Source: Hahnella lacustris (GTDB lineage: Bacteria > Pseudomonadota > Gammaproteobacteria > Burkholderiales > Burkholderiaceae_A). From it: 64,000 nucleotides of DNA. Positions 35,349 to 42,523 of the stretch are shown piece after piece. Location: positions 868,001-932,000 of the forward strand of contig OZ239148.1 in assembly GCA_965194655.1 (NCBI GenBank). Direction: 5' to 3'. A program made the translations under genes and the position numbers. How positions within the stretch are numbered: the first letter of the stretch is position 1; each line of letters begins with the position of its first letter. The notes under the pieces are model-generated. The model was not told where the DNA came from. It searched no databases and saw nothing but the letters and a program-made list of their open reading frames with translations.

Positions 35349-35843
35349 TTATGCGTTCTCAGCAGGCTGCTTCAGCTGCTGGAGGTCATCGTTGTTAGAG
35401 ACAATCTGCTCCAGTAGTCCGCCCAGATCGTCGTTGCCATCTAGCTTCGCGAGCAGGTCTCGGAGCTGAGTGCGAGCTTCCAGGAGTTTGGCGAGGCGAG
35501 GTACTTGGCTCACGATGGCCTCAGGATGGAAGTCACCCGACTCACGGAAGTGAAGTTCAACTTTGAGGTTTCCCTCACCTTTCAGTCGATCGGCGACCGA
35601 GAGATCAAGCCTGGGCCCGATCTTTTCCATGATCTCGTTGAAGTTGTCCCGATCAATCTCGACGAAGCGTCGATCCTTCAGCTTGGGGAGAGGATTCGCG
35701 GGCTGGCCTGCCAGGTCTGCTAGGACTCCGACAACAAAGGGAAGCTCGCGCTTTTCAACTGCGTCACCAATCTCGACGTCATAGGTGATCTGAACGCGGG
35801 GTGGGCGGTTGCGACCAACCCATTTCTGAAGACTGTCAGCCAT
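35349..35843 (-). CDS. tssB: T6SS sheath small subunit TssB (VipA)
   Basis: Small sheath subunit, 164 residues, which interlocks with TssC. The N-terminal LQKWVGRNRPPRVQITYDVE and the ELPFVVGVLADLAG and KDRRFVEIDRDNFNEIM segments are family signatures. GAGGAG lies 7 nt before the ATG. A candidate promoter with a spacer palindrome lies 44 bp upstream, so tssB probably has its own transcription start in addition to reading from the 199-aa gene. Confidence 0.96.
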   Translation of the reverse strand: MADSLQKWVGRNRPPRVQITYDVEIGDAVEKRELPFVVGVLADLAGQPANPLPKLKDRRFVEIDRDNFNEIMEKIGPRLDLSVADRLKGEGNLKVELHFRESGDFHPEAIVSQVPRLAKLLEARTQLRDLLAKLDGNDDLGGLLEQIVSNNDDLQQLKQPAENA

Positions 35844-35878
35844 TGAATGCTCCTCGACGGGGACTGTGGATAGAGTGG

Positions 35879-35906
35879 AGTTTATTCATACTAAAGTATT
35901 AGTCAA
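35879..35906 (-). promoter_or_regulatory. Candidate tssB promoter with AATACT-type inverted repeat in the spacer
   Basis: On the minus strand TTGACT (35906-35901) and TAAACT (35884-35879) are 16 bp apart. The spacer is filled by the inverted repeat AATACTTTAGTATG (35900-35887), copy 1 of the motif shared with 36521 and 40823; one end base deviates. A dimeric regulator bound there would contact the promoter face directly. Position 44 bp before the tssB start leaves room for a normal leader with GAGGAG. Confidence 0.55.
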
Positions 35907-35915
35907 GTGATTTAT

Positions 35916-36515
35916 TTATTTGAGCCGACCCATCATCCGATCGGCAAGAGCGGAGGCCATCTTGCTGCGAACCTTGGTGACCGTCAGGCGCTCATGCTCT
36001 TGACGGGCCACGGCTTGAATGTCGTCCAGGAGGCGCATCTTGGCCTTGTCAATGGATTGCTGCGTGAGCGTGAGCTCTTGGCGAAGGGCCTCTCTACGAT
36101 CGACCTTGGCGGATAGGTCTCTGAGCCCCTCTGTGATCGGTGACCAGGCATCTGTTCTGGTAGTGCCCGAGGCGTCGTCGAGCTGCTCGAACAAGCTTCC
36201 GAGAGCGTCACCCAGCATTCCGATCGCCTCTGGACTGCTTCCAGCCTGGCCAGATCCTGAGAGTGCTGCCAGGGCACGATCAATCAGGGCGTTAGCCTCG
36301 GCGAGCCTCCGGTTGAGATCAGACAGACCTGCCGGAAGACGCTCCTGTGGCTCCGTGTCCTCGGGCTGCATGCGATTGCGGACCCACGCGTAGGTCTGCC
36401 CAAATCCTTCTCCTGCCGCGCCCGGTGACTTTCCACTCGGCGTGGTGAAACCCCAAGCATCGGAAGAGGCTGGAGGATTTTGTCGGTCAGGAGGGTCAAA
36501 CGGCGAGTGAGTCAT
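35916..36515 (-). CDS. Unknown protein at the head of the T6SS operon
   Basis: Encodes 199 residues with no signal peptide or membrane segment. The first 65 residues are Pro/Gly/Ser-rich and likely disordered (DPPDRQNPPASSD). The remainder is predicted helical, with a coiled-coil-like stretch from about 120 (DLSAKVDRREALRQELTLTQ) ending in a basic tail. I recognise no family. Location immediately upstream of tssB, with the shared inverted repeat on both sides, ties it to the T6SS; a sheath accessory or regulator is conceivable but unproven. Its ATG has no ribosome-binding site and is 5 bp from the repeat, so translation might begin further in. Confidence 0.65.
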   Translation of the reverse strand: MTHSPFDPPDRQNPPASSDAWGFTTPSGKSPGAAGEGFGQTYAWVRNRMQPEDTEPQERLPAGLSDLNRRLAEANALIDRALAALSGSGQAGSSPEAIGMLGDALGSLFEQLDDASGTTRTDAWSPITEGLRDLSAKVDRREALRQELTLTQQSIDKAKMRLLDDIQAVARQEHERLTVTKVRSKMASALADRMMGRLK

Positions 36516-36520
36516 GCGTC

Positions 36521-36534
36521 AATACTAAAGTATT
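36521..36534. promoter_or_regulatory. AATACTAAAGTATT inverted repeat between divergent genes (copy 2)
   Basis: Perfect 6-2-6 inverted repeat in the 28-bp space between the 199-aa gene (minus, start 36515) and the histidine kinase gene (plus, start 36544). It is 5 bp and 9 bp from the two start codons. A shared operator for both directions is the simplest reading. Confidence 0.65.
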
Positions 36535-36543
36535 ATTTTGCAA

Positions 36544-37908
36544 ATGAGCAAGTCCTTTGAAATATGGGGGAGTACAGTGCCGGTCGTCCTCCTTGGGATG
36601 GGGCTCTGTATGGCATTGCTCATTGGGATGCTCGGGTGGGTTTTCTTTCGTGTGAGGCAGGAAAAGCGTGCCCTGGAGCAGTCAGCGCGTCAGATCGGTG
36701 AGCGACTTGCTCTGCTCTCGGAGCGGGATCAGGCGCAACGTGAGCGCGACATCATTCGCCAACGCCTGGTGGGGGCTATGAGCCACGACCTGCGTCAACC
36801 CATCCAAGCCATGAATCTTTACCTTCGTCGGCTCGATCAGGCCCTTCAGGCGGGCTGGCTTCCAGACTCTGAGAGAGGTGCAGCGCTTCAAGCTCGGGTC
36901 GGGCTGCGACATGGCCTGAGTTACATGACTGGATTGCTCGACGGCGTCATGGATGTCTCGCAGCTGGTCCATGGATCCCTAGCCATTCGTGCTGAGCCCG
37001 TATGCCTCACGAGGTTTCTTCAGCAGTTGCATGCAGAGCAGTCCCCATTATTCTCAGAGCGAGGTGGAGTGTTGGAACTCCAGGTTCCGGATCAAAGCCG
37101 TGTTTGGGTCAGGTCGGATGCCCGACTTCTTGAGCGCCTGATTCGAAACCTCCTCGCCAATGCGCTTCGGTATGCCCCCGGTTGCAGGGTGAGGATGCGC
37201 GCCATTCGGAGCGGCGCTGAGGTGAGGCTCTCCATCTGCGATACCGGTCCAGGTATTGGGGTACACGAGCTTGCACGGATCCGAAATGAGCTTCAACGCC
37301 GACCCACGGGAGAGATGACACCGTCGCTTCAGGGAATCGGTCTTGGGCTGGTGATTGCACGGCAGATTTCTATACGGATTGGTGCACGGCTGGCAGTGTC
37401 GAGCCACGCTGCACTGGGCACGGGATTCATGGTGGTTCTGCCTGCAGAGGAGGATCCTGGACTGCTCGCTGCGCTCCATCCGACGCTACACATGGAGTCA
37501 CGAGCCCCGGACCTGATGTCCGGCATGTCCGCTCCTTCACGTGTTCAGCTCTGTGTCGTGGTGAGTGCCGTGCCTGAGTCTCGTCATGCCTTGGGTGTTG
37601 CACTCATGACCGATGGCATGGAAACGCTCTCGTATTCCAGTGCTGAGCAAGCACTCTCAGCCCTCGCTGATCTGGGACTTCGCCCACAGATTCTCTTGAT
37701 CGATGAGGCCGCCGATGGGCCTCTGGCCATCGAGATTGCTGAGCGATTCGAAGAGGAGTTCAATGACTGGATCCCCACCATCATCGTTTCCGACCAGCCT
37801 CGCGGCCCTGCCGGAGATAGAACGCGAGAGCGGTGGATTCGAGTACTGAGAAGACCGTTCGATCCCGGTGAGTTAACTGCGCTAGTGGCGAGCGGCACTC
37901 AGGCCTAG
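36544..37908 (+). CDS. Membrane sensor histidine kinase with degenerate C-terminal receiver
   Basis: A 454-residue protein with one N-terminal TM (about 12-36), a short coiled linker, a DHp domain with phospho-acceptor His81 in GAMSHDLRQPIQAM, and a HATPase domain: N box RNLLANALRYAP, G1 DTGPGIG, G2 GIGLGLVIA. Residues from about 335 resemble a receiver but start with LCVVVSAVPES instead of an acidic pair, and have RRPFDP where the conserved lysine is expected, although LLIDEAADG keeps an aspartate. It is thus probably not a working phospho-acceptor. There is no sizeable periplasmic sensor domain. Converges with the response regulator gene (27-bp overlap). ATG at 36544 preferred over TTG at 36538. 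Confidence 0.88.
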   Translation: MSKSFEIWGSTVPVVLLGMGLCMALLIGMLGWVFFRVRQEKRALEQSARQIGERLALLSERDQAQRERDIIRQRLVGAMSHDLRQPIQAMNLYLRRLDQALQAGWLPDSERGAALQARVGLRHGLSYMTGLLDGVMDVSQLVHGSLAIRAEPVCLTRFLQQLHAEQSPLFSERGGVLELQVPDQSRVWVRSDARLLERLIRNLLANALRYAPGCRVRMRAIRSGAEVRLSICDTGPGIGVHELARIRNELQRRPTGEMTPSLQGIGLGLVIARQISIRIGARLAVSSHAALGTGFMVVLPAEEDPGLLAALHPTLHMESRAPDLMSGMSAPSRVQLCVVVSAVPESRHALGVALMTDGMETLSYSSAEQALSALADLGLRPQILLIDEAADGPLAIEIAERFEEEFNDWIPTIIVSDQPRGPAGDRTRERWIRVLRRPFDPGELTALVASGTQA

Positions 37909-38547
37909 ACGCTGAGCGGCCAAGACTGCCTGCGTTCTGCTCACCACGCCGAGCGCACGGAAAAGCCCGCTCACGTGGCTCTTTGCCGTGATCTCTGAAA
38001 TGCCGAGCGCCGCCGCGATCTCTCGATTGTTTCGGCCCTCGCAGATCATTGATAAAACCTGAACCTGTCGGTCCGTGAGGTCAATCGGGCTTAGGGTGCT
38101 GCTGTCCCGATAGCCTTGCGCTGACAGCCATGTCCCAGCTGCGAGCGAACCTGCCAAAGCGTCTGTTACGACTTGAATCAGTCCCTCAATTGGGGCGCCT
38201 TTGCTGACAAAGGCAAAGGCGCCCGCACCGAGGGCTGCGCTCACTTGTGCCTCGTCGTCGGTCCCCGAAACCGTGATGATGAGAAGGTCTCCCTCAAGGG
38301 CCTTCAATGCATGGATAGCGCCAAGGCCTGAGAGGCCTGGAAGGCCAAGATCCATTAAAGCGATGACTTTCATGCCTTGTTGCATCTGGGTTTTGGCCAC
38401 CACAATGGCCTCCTCTGCGGAGGCGCTGGTCAGGACACGAGCGCCAGGGAGCGCGTCACTGATGGACTCCGCCAAGGCCCGTCGAATGAGCGGGTGATCA
38501 TCAACAAGGAGAAGGGTGGGGGGCGTGAGCCCCTTAGAACTGGCCAT
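37882..38547 (-). CDS. NarL/FixJ-family response regulator (LuxR-type HTH)
   Basis: A 221-residue DNA-binding response regulator. The receiver has the acidic pair Asp16/Asp17 (LLLVDDHPLIRRAL), phospho-acceptor Asp66 (ALMDLGLPG) and Lys in FVSKGAP. The C-terminal GerE/LuxR helix-turn-helix shows LTDRQVQVLSMICEGRNNRE and LGISEITAKSHVSGLFRALG. The ATG at 38547 is right for the receiver; the frame is open further upstream but that part overlaps the preceding gene. It is the natural partner of the adjacent histidine kinase and the best candidate to bind the AATACTAAAGTATT repeats. Last gene of a four-gene minus-strand operon. Confidence 0.92.
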   Translation of the reverse strand: MASSKGLTPPTLLLVDDHPLIRRALAESISDALPGARVLTSASAEEAIVVAKTQMQQGMKVIALMDLGLPGLSGLGAIHALKALEGDLLIITVSGTDDEAQVSAALGAGAFAFVSKGAPIEGLIQVVTDALAGSLAAGTWLSAQGYRDSSTLSPIDLTDRQVQVLSMICEGRNNREIAAALGISEITAKSHVSGLFRALGVVSRTQAVLAAQRLGLSAARH

Positions 38548-38953
38548 GAAGGCCCAAAGCATACGACAGACTGATGAGAACGTAGAGGATGAGGGCCAAT
38601 GCTGTGGGCCAGTTCGGCTGGGTATATTCTTCTCTTTGAGGTCGTTGTAGAGTCTGCACGCCTCGAAGCATCTGGAGGTGCTTAAGGGGCGTGTCTGGCC
38701 ACTGGTCACGCGCCATGCTTTGGCCATCTCGTTCGACATGAGCGCTTCTGTTCAGTCCAAGGGCCTGGAGCAGTTTGCTCTCAAGTTCTCGCCGGCGCCC
38801 AGGTTCGAGATCTTGCCCAGGACTCGAATTGAGGATGGCTCTGAACTCGTGTTCGCTAACGCCAGACAGTGAGCAGAGTGAGGCAACAGCCTGCGAGCCA
38901 GCCTTATCGACCGCAAGAAGAACGGCTCGAAGCTCAGGGGAGCTGCTACTCAC
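38534..38953 (-). CDS. Unknown tail-anchored membrane protein
   Basis: Encodes 139 residues, with a helical cytoplasmic part and one C-terminal TM (about 117-136, ALALILYVLISLSYALGLHG). No known domain recognised. It begins with GTG overlapping the preceding gene's stop by 4 bp and ends 14 bp inside the response regulator gene, so it is translationally embedded in the regulatory operon. May act in the same membrane signalling path as the kinase; this is inferred from position only. Confidence 0.65.
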   Translation of the reverse strand: MSSSSPELRAVLLAVDKAGSQAVASLCSLSGVSEHEFRAILNSSPGQDLEPGRRRELESKLLQALGLNRSAHVERDGQSMARDQWPDTPLKHLQMLRGVQTLQRPQREEYTQPNWPTALALILYVLISLSYALGLHGQF

Positions 38954-40188
38954 GGCTTAGAGCTCACTTGAAACAGGTACCACCAGGCTCCGTCCGCATC
39001 TCGAAATCCGATGGCCTCTATGTGTAGCCTGGGTCCGTGGGGTTGAAGATGATCAAACTGTGTTCGCTTCGAGCGCTCGAGTTCGAGCTCCGCCTTCAAC
39101 AGCAATGAGGCCTCAGGATGACTCATTCGAAGTTTGTCCCACACCACACCAGACTGGAAGTAGCGATCCAGTCGCCCAAAGATCTGTTGCCATCCCGCAG
39201 AGGCGGCCACAATAGAGAAGCGCCCATCGGTCAGGCAGCGTCCGGTCCCTTGGATATCGATCTGCTCGTCAATGAGCAGTCGACTGAGGTGTTGGGTCTG
39301 AAGGGGGGCGGGAGTCACTGAGATGATCTCGAGTGCTCCCGCCTCCCCGGGAGCCGGTATGACATGGAGGAGGACACGCTGAATCAGTCCGCCTCCCTCC
39401 AAGACCAGAGCCTCCTCCTGGTTGGCCCCTGAGGGCTGAAGCGCCAGGAAAAGCGAGGGAAGAGGGCGACGTGACCAGTCTGCCTGCCGGAGGGTTGCCC
39501 GAGCCATGCCATTCGCGTAGAGCACGTCCCGGCTGCCTTGCTCAACCAGGAGGATCGGCACGGGCACATGAAAGAGTGCCTGTGCCGTCATTCGGAAAGG
39601 CTGCTCCAGCTGATTCGCACTCTTGACCAGAGATTCCTCTAGGAAGCGCCGTTCAGCGTGCTGTCTTTCTGTTCTCACTTGGAGGAGGTTGATCACAAGG
39701 GCGGCCTTCAACCCGAGGGAAAGCCACTCGTTAGGGCCACTCCAGGCGATCAGCCCGCAGCCCAGTGCCAGAAGAGCGCCTGTCGTCTGCGCGCGCGTCT
39801 GGAATTGGAGTGCGAGGAGAGCGAACCCCATCAGCCCAACTCCCTGATGAAGAGATGAGAGGGCTGGTGTGTCAGGCTGCGGTGCCGCTAGCCAGACCAT
39901 GAGATGGGCGAGGAACCCCACCGCTGCAATGGGCAGTAGGCGCTTGAGCACCTCTGGGTCGCTGAGGCGGACCCATTGGAGTAGGGACAGTGCAAAGAGG
40001 CCGTCCCACAGGCCAAGGTGCAGCGCCTGAGCGCCCCCAAGTGATGGGATGAAAAGGAGACCCCCAAGATGAATCACAGAGAGCGCAAAAAGCAAGCGCT
40101 CGTCGAATGCATGGCGATGCAGCATCAACTGAATGCCAATCATCAGGAGCAGGGTCAAGGGAGCGCTGAGAGACAGCCCATCCATCAT
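38950..40188 (-). CDS. Multi-pass membrane protein with PAS-like domains, no output domain
   Basis: A 412-residue protein. The first ~180 residues hold about seven hydrophobic helices (for example PLTLLLMIGIQLMLHRH, AALVINLLQV). After a short coiled stretch come two PAS-like modules: one from HVPVPILLVEQGSRDVLYAN and one from CLTDGRFSIVAASAGWQQIF to the C-terminus. No kinase, cyclase, GGDEF or HTH follows, which is unusual for such a sensor. The ATG at 40188 overlaps the upstream stop by 4 bp. It could feed a membrane or redox signal to the neighbouring kinase, whose own sensor part is minimal. Confidence 0.7.
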   Translation of the reverse strand: MMDGLSLSAPLTLLLMIGIQLMLHRHAFDERLLFALSVIHLGGLLFIPSLGGAQALHLGLWDGLFALSLLQWVRLSDPEVLKRLLPIAAVGFLAHLMVWLAAPQPDTPALSSLHQGVGLMGFALLALQFQTRAQTTGALLALGCGLIAWSGPNEWLSLGLKAALVINLLQVRTERQHAERRFLEESLVKSANQLEQPFRMTAQALFHVPVPILLVEQGSRDVLYANGMARATLRQADWSRRPLPSLFLALQPSGANQEEALVLEGGGLIQRVLLHVIPAPGEAGALEIISVTPAPLQTQHLSRLLIDEQIDIQGTGRCLTDGRFSIVAASAGWQQIFGRLDRYFQSGVVWDKLRMSHPEASLLLKAELELERSKRTQFDHLQPHGPRLHIEAIGFRDADGAWWYLFQVSSKP

Positions 40189-40820
40189 GGCCGCACGCTC
40201 CAAACAGAAGTAGGACCACTCTGAAGAACCGATTCTGAGATTGCACTATCGGCAAGCCAGAGGGTGGAGAGTCCGACCAGCACCAGAATCAGGCCGACCA
40301 GAATAGCCTCGAGGCGGTGTGGATAGGCTTGGGTGCTTTGAGAAGTGGATCTTGGAGTCATCTGAGGGTTCAGCTGAATCTCCACAACGCGATGGTCCAG
40401 GATGTGAAGCAAGTCCGCATGGCTTTGTTGGTCCAGGTCATGGGGCAGGGTGAATAGAAACTGAGTGCTGTGTCCGAGTGACCGTCGCCCCCGATCGATT
40501 CCTTCAGGTGCAGCGGTGTTCAACACGATTGCGAATCGAGGCTCATCTTGAGGCCCAGGCGCGCACCAACCGTCTGACTCGGGCTCCGCGGCCTGAGGCT
40601 TGAGTCTACTCAGCCACTGCTTGACATGCAGGAGTGCTTCGAGCTCTGAACCATCACGGACTAAAGAAATGGCGGGTCTGAGGCGAAGTTCGAGGCTATT
40701 AAGCAGCGCCGTTCGGTCTGCTTGACTTCCCCCAACAAGCAAAAGATGCATGCGCTCTGCCACAAGCGCGTGCACGAGCTCGTCTTGCTGCTCCTCGGAA
40801 AGGCAGATCTGATCCAGCAT
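40185..40820 (-). CDS. Unknown protein with decayed P-loop and one transmembrane helix
   Basis: A 211-residue protein. Residues 25-42 (HLLLVGGSQADRTALLNS) look like a beta-strand/P-loop/helix unit whose Gly-Lys has been lost, recalling the ATPase fold of ExeA/GspA-like or DamX-like proteins. A second strand (FAIVLNTAA) and a TM at 171-191 (EAILVGLILVLVGLSTLWLA) follow, with a short periplasmic tail. First gene of the regulatory operon. Its ATG is only 2 bp downstream of the long palindrome at 40823-40842, and no ribosome-binding site is visible. Confidence 0.65.
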   Translation of the reverse strand: MLDQICLSEEQQDELVHALVAERMHLLLVGGSQADRTALLNSLELRLRPAISLVRDGSELEALLHVKQWLSRLKPQAAEPESDGWCAPGPQDEPRFAIVLNTAAPEGIDRGRRSLGHSTQFLFTLPHDLDQQSHADLLHILDHRVVEIQLNPQMTPRSTSQSTQAYPHRLEAILVGLILVLVGLSTLWLADSAISESVLQSGPTSVWSVRP

Positions 40821-40822
40821 AT

Positions 40823-40842
40823 GGCAATACTAAAGTATTGCC
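40823..40842. promoter_or_regulatory. Extended AATACTAAAGTATT inverted repeat (copy 3)
   Basis: GGCAATACTAAAGTATTGCC, the 14-bp core at 40826-40839 extended to arms of 8 bp. It lies 2 bp before the start of the regulatory operon and 17 bp past the phoH stop. As RNA it could form an 8-bp stem with a UUUA loop, so a role in ending phoH transcription is a second possibility, but there is no U-run. Confidence 0.6.
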
Positions 40843-40858
40843 GACGATTTGGGGCGGA

Positions 40859-42514
40859 CTAGAGATTGTCGCTGGCAAAGTCCGCGAGTCTGGACCGCTC
40901 TCCTCGCTGAAGGGTGACATGCCCGCCATGCGCCCAACCCTTAAAGCGGTCGACGGTGTATGTCAGGCCGGAGGAGCCTTCGGTGAGGTAGGGCGAATCG
41001 ATCTGAGCGATATTCCCCATGCAGACCACCTTGGTACCGGGACCGGCACGTGTAATCAGGGTCTTCATCTGTTTGGGTGTGAGGTTCTGAGCCTCATCGA
41101 TGATGACAAACTTGTTGATGAAGGTACGCCCACGCATGAAGTTCATGGACTTCACCTTGATTCGGCTTCGAATCAAATCAGAGGCCGCACCGCGGCCCCA
41201 GTCTCCGCCGCCATCGACTCCTTTGTTCAGGACTTCAAGATTGTCCTCGAGTGCGCCCATCCAGGGCTGCATCTTTTCCTCCTCGGTTCCAGGGAGAAAG
41301 CCAATATCCTCGCCAATCGGCACCGTCGCGCGGGTCACGATGATCTCGTTGTAGAGCTTGGCCTCAAGGGACTGAGCAAGTCCGGCAGCCAATGCCAAGA
41401 GTGTTTTTCCAGTCCCGGCCTGGCCCAGCAGGGTGACAAAATCAATGTCTGGGTTCATGAGCAGCGAAAGCGCGAACTGCTGCTCCCGATTGCGGGCGGT
41501 GATTCCCCAAACCGCGTTTTTCTGATGGGTGAAGTCACGCAGGACTCTGAGCACGGCCGTGCTTCCCAGAACTTCGGTTACGACCGCATACAGAGGCTTA
41601 GCGCCCTCTTCGTAGACGAACTGATTCAGGTGAAAAGCGGAACACAGCGGCCCAGTGACCCGGTAGAAGGTGGTCCCACCCTGCTGCCAGGACTCCATGT
41701 TTTTGCCGTGTGATTCCCAGAAATTCTCAGGCAGTGCGAGGCTTCCGGTGTAGAGCAGGTCTGCATCGTCGATGACCTGGTCATTGAAATAGTCCTCGGC
41801 GGGTAGGCTCAAGGCATGGGCCTTGATCCGAATGTTGATGTCCTTGGACACCAGGATCACTTCACGCGATGGCTCCTTGGCCTTCAGCGCGCGAACGACG
41901 CCCAGGATCTGATTGTCTGCTTTGAGGGTGGCGAGTCCCGCCACGGGTTCAATCGGGAGAATCTCTGTCTGAAAGAACAGCCGTCCTGTCGCGTCTGAAT
42001 GACCAATTGCGTCCAGGGGCACTCCGGTGCGGAGGTCTTTGCGCTCCTCATCACTGAGCGACTCAATCAAGGCGTCCAGGCTTCTCGACACCTGGCGCAC
42101 GTTCCGGGCCGTCTCCGACATTCCTTTTTTGTGGCCATCGAGTTCTTCAAGCGTGGTCATCGGCAGGTAGACATCGTGCTCCTCGAACCGGAAGAGGCTG
42201 CTGGGGTCATGCATCAGCACATTCGTATCGAGCACGAACAACTTGTTGACACCGTTACTCGGCGTCGTTCGGGCGGAGGCTCTCGGCGCGGGACGCGCCG
42301 TTGCACGGGTTGAGGCCCCATGCAATGAAGTGGGTGAGGGAGTGGTGTGTGTCTTGGGGGCTGCGCTTCGGGCGACAGGAGCGGAGGGCATAGGAGGTGG
42401 GGTTTCCTCCACCTCAGTCTTTCTTGGGCGCTTGGTGTGGACCGTCTTGGCCACCACGGCGTCATCCGCCTTCAGAAGGGTTGCAGGCTTAGTTGGGGCC
42501 TTGGGAAGCGGCAT
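40859..42514 (-). CDS. PhoH-family protein with N-terminal PIN domain
   Basis: A 551-residue cytoplasmic protein joining a PIN nuclease domain (FVLDTNVLMHDP, about residues 90-240) to a PhoH-type ATPase (GQAGTGKTLLALAAG; Walker B VIIDEAQNLTPKQMKTL). Such PhoH2-like proteins couple RNA unwinding to cleavage. The first ~85 residues are basic, Ala/Pro/Thr-rich and probably disordered. Third gene of a unit with bcp (10 bp upstream) and the Mth938-like gene. Confidence 0.93.
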   Translation of the reverse strand: MPLPKAPTKPATLLKADDAVVAKTVHTKRPRKTEVEETPPPMPSAPVARSAAPKTHTTPSPTSLHGASTRATARPAPRASARTTPSNGVNKLFVLDTNVLMHDPSSLFRFEEHDVYLPMTTLEELDGHKKGMSETARNVRQVSRSLDALIESLSDEERKDLRTGVPLDAIGHSDATGRLFFQTEILPIEPVAGLATLKADNQILGVVRALKAKEPSREVILVSKDINIRIKAHALSLPAEDYFNDQVIDDADLLYTGSLALPENFWESHGKNMESWQQGGTTFYRVTGPLCSAFHLNQFVYEEGAKPLYAVVTEVLGSTAVLRVLRDFTHQKNAVWGITARNREQQFALSLLMNPDIDFVTLLGQAGTGKTLLALAAGLAQSLEAKLYNEIIVTRATVPIGEDIGFLPGTEEEKMQPWMGALEDNLEVLNKGVDGGGDWGRGAASDLIRSRIKVKSMNFMRGRTFINKFVIIDEAQNLTPKQMKTLITRAGPGTKVVCMGNIAQIDSPYLTEGSSGLTYTVDRFKGWAHGGHVTLQRGERSRLADFASDNL

Positions 42515-42523
42515 GGGTGCGTC

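Noticed and set aside
40823..40842. Palindrome as an intrinsic terminator for phoH
   Set aside because: It can form a hairpin but has no U-run, and its core recurs in front of other genes, which fits an operator better. Not fully excluded.
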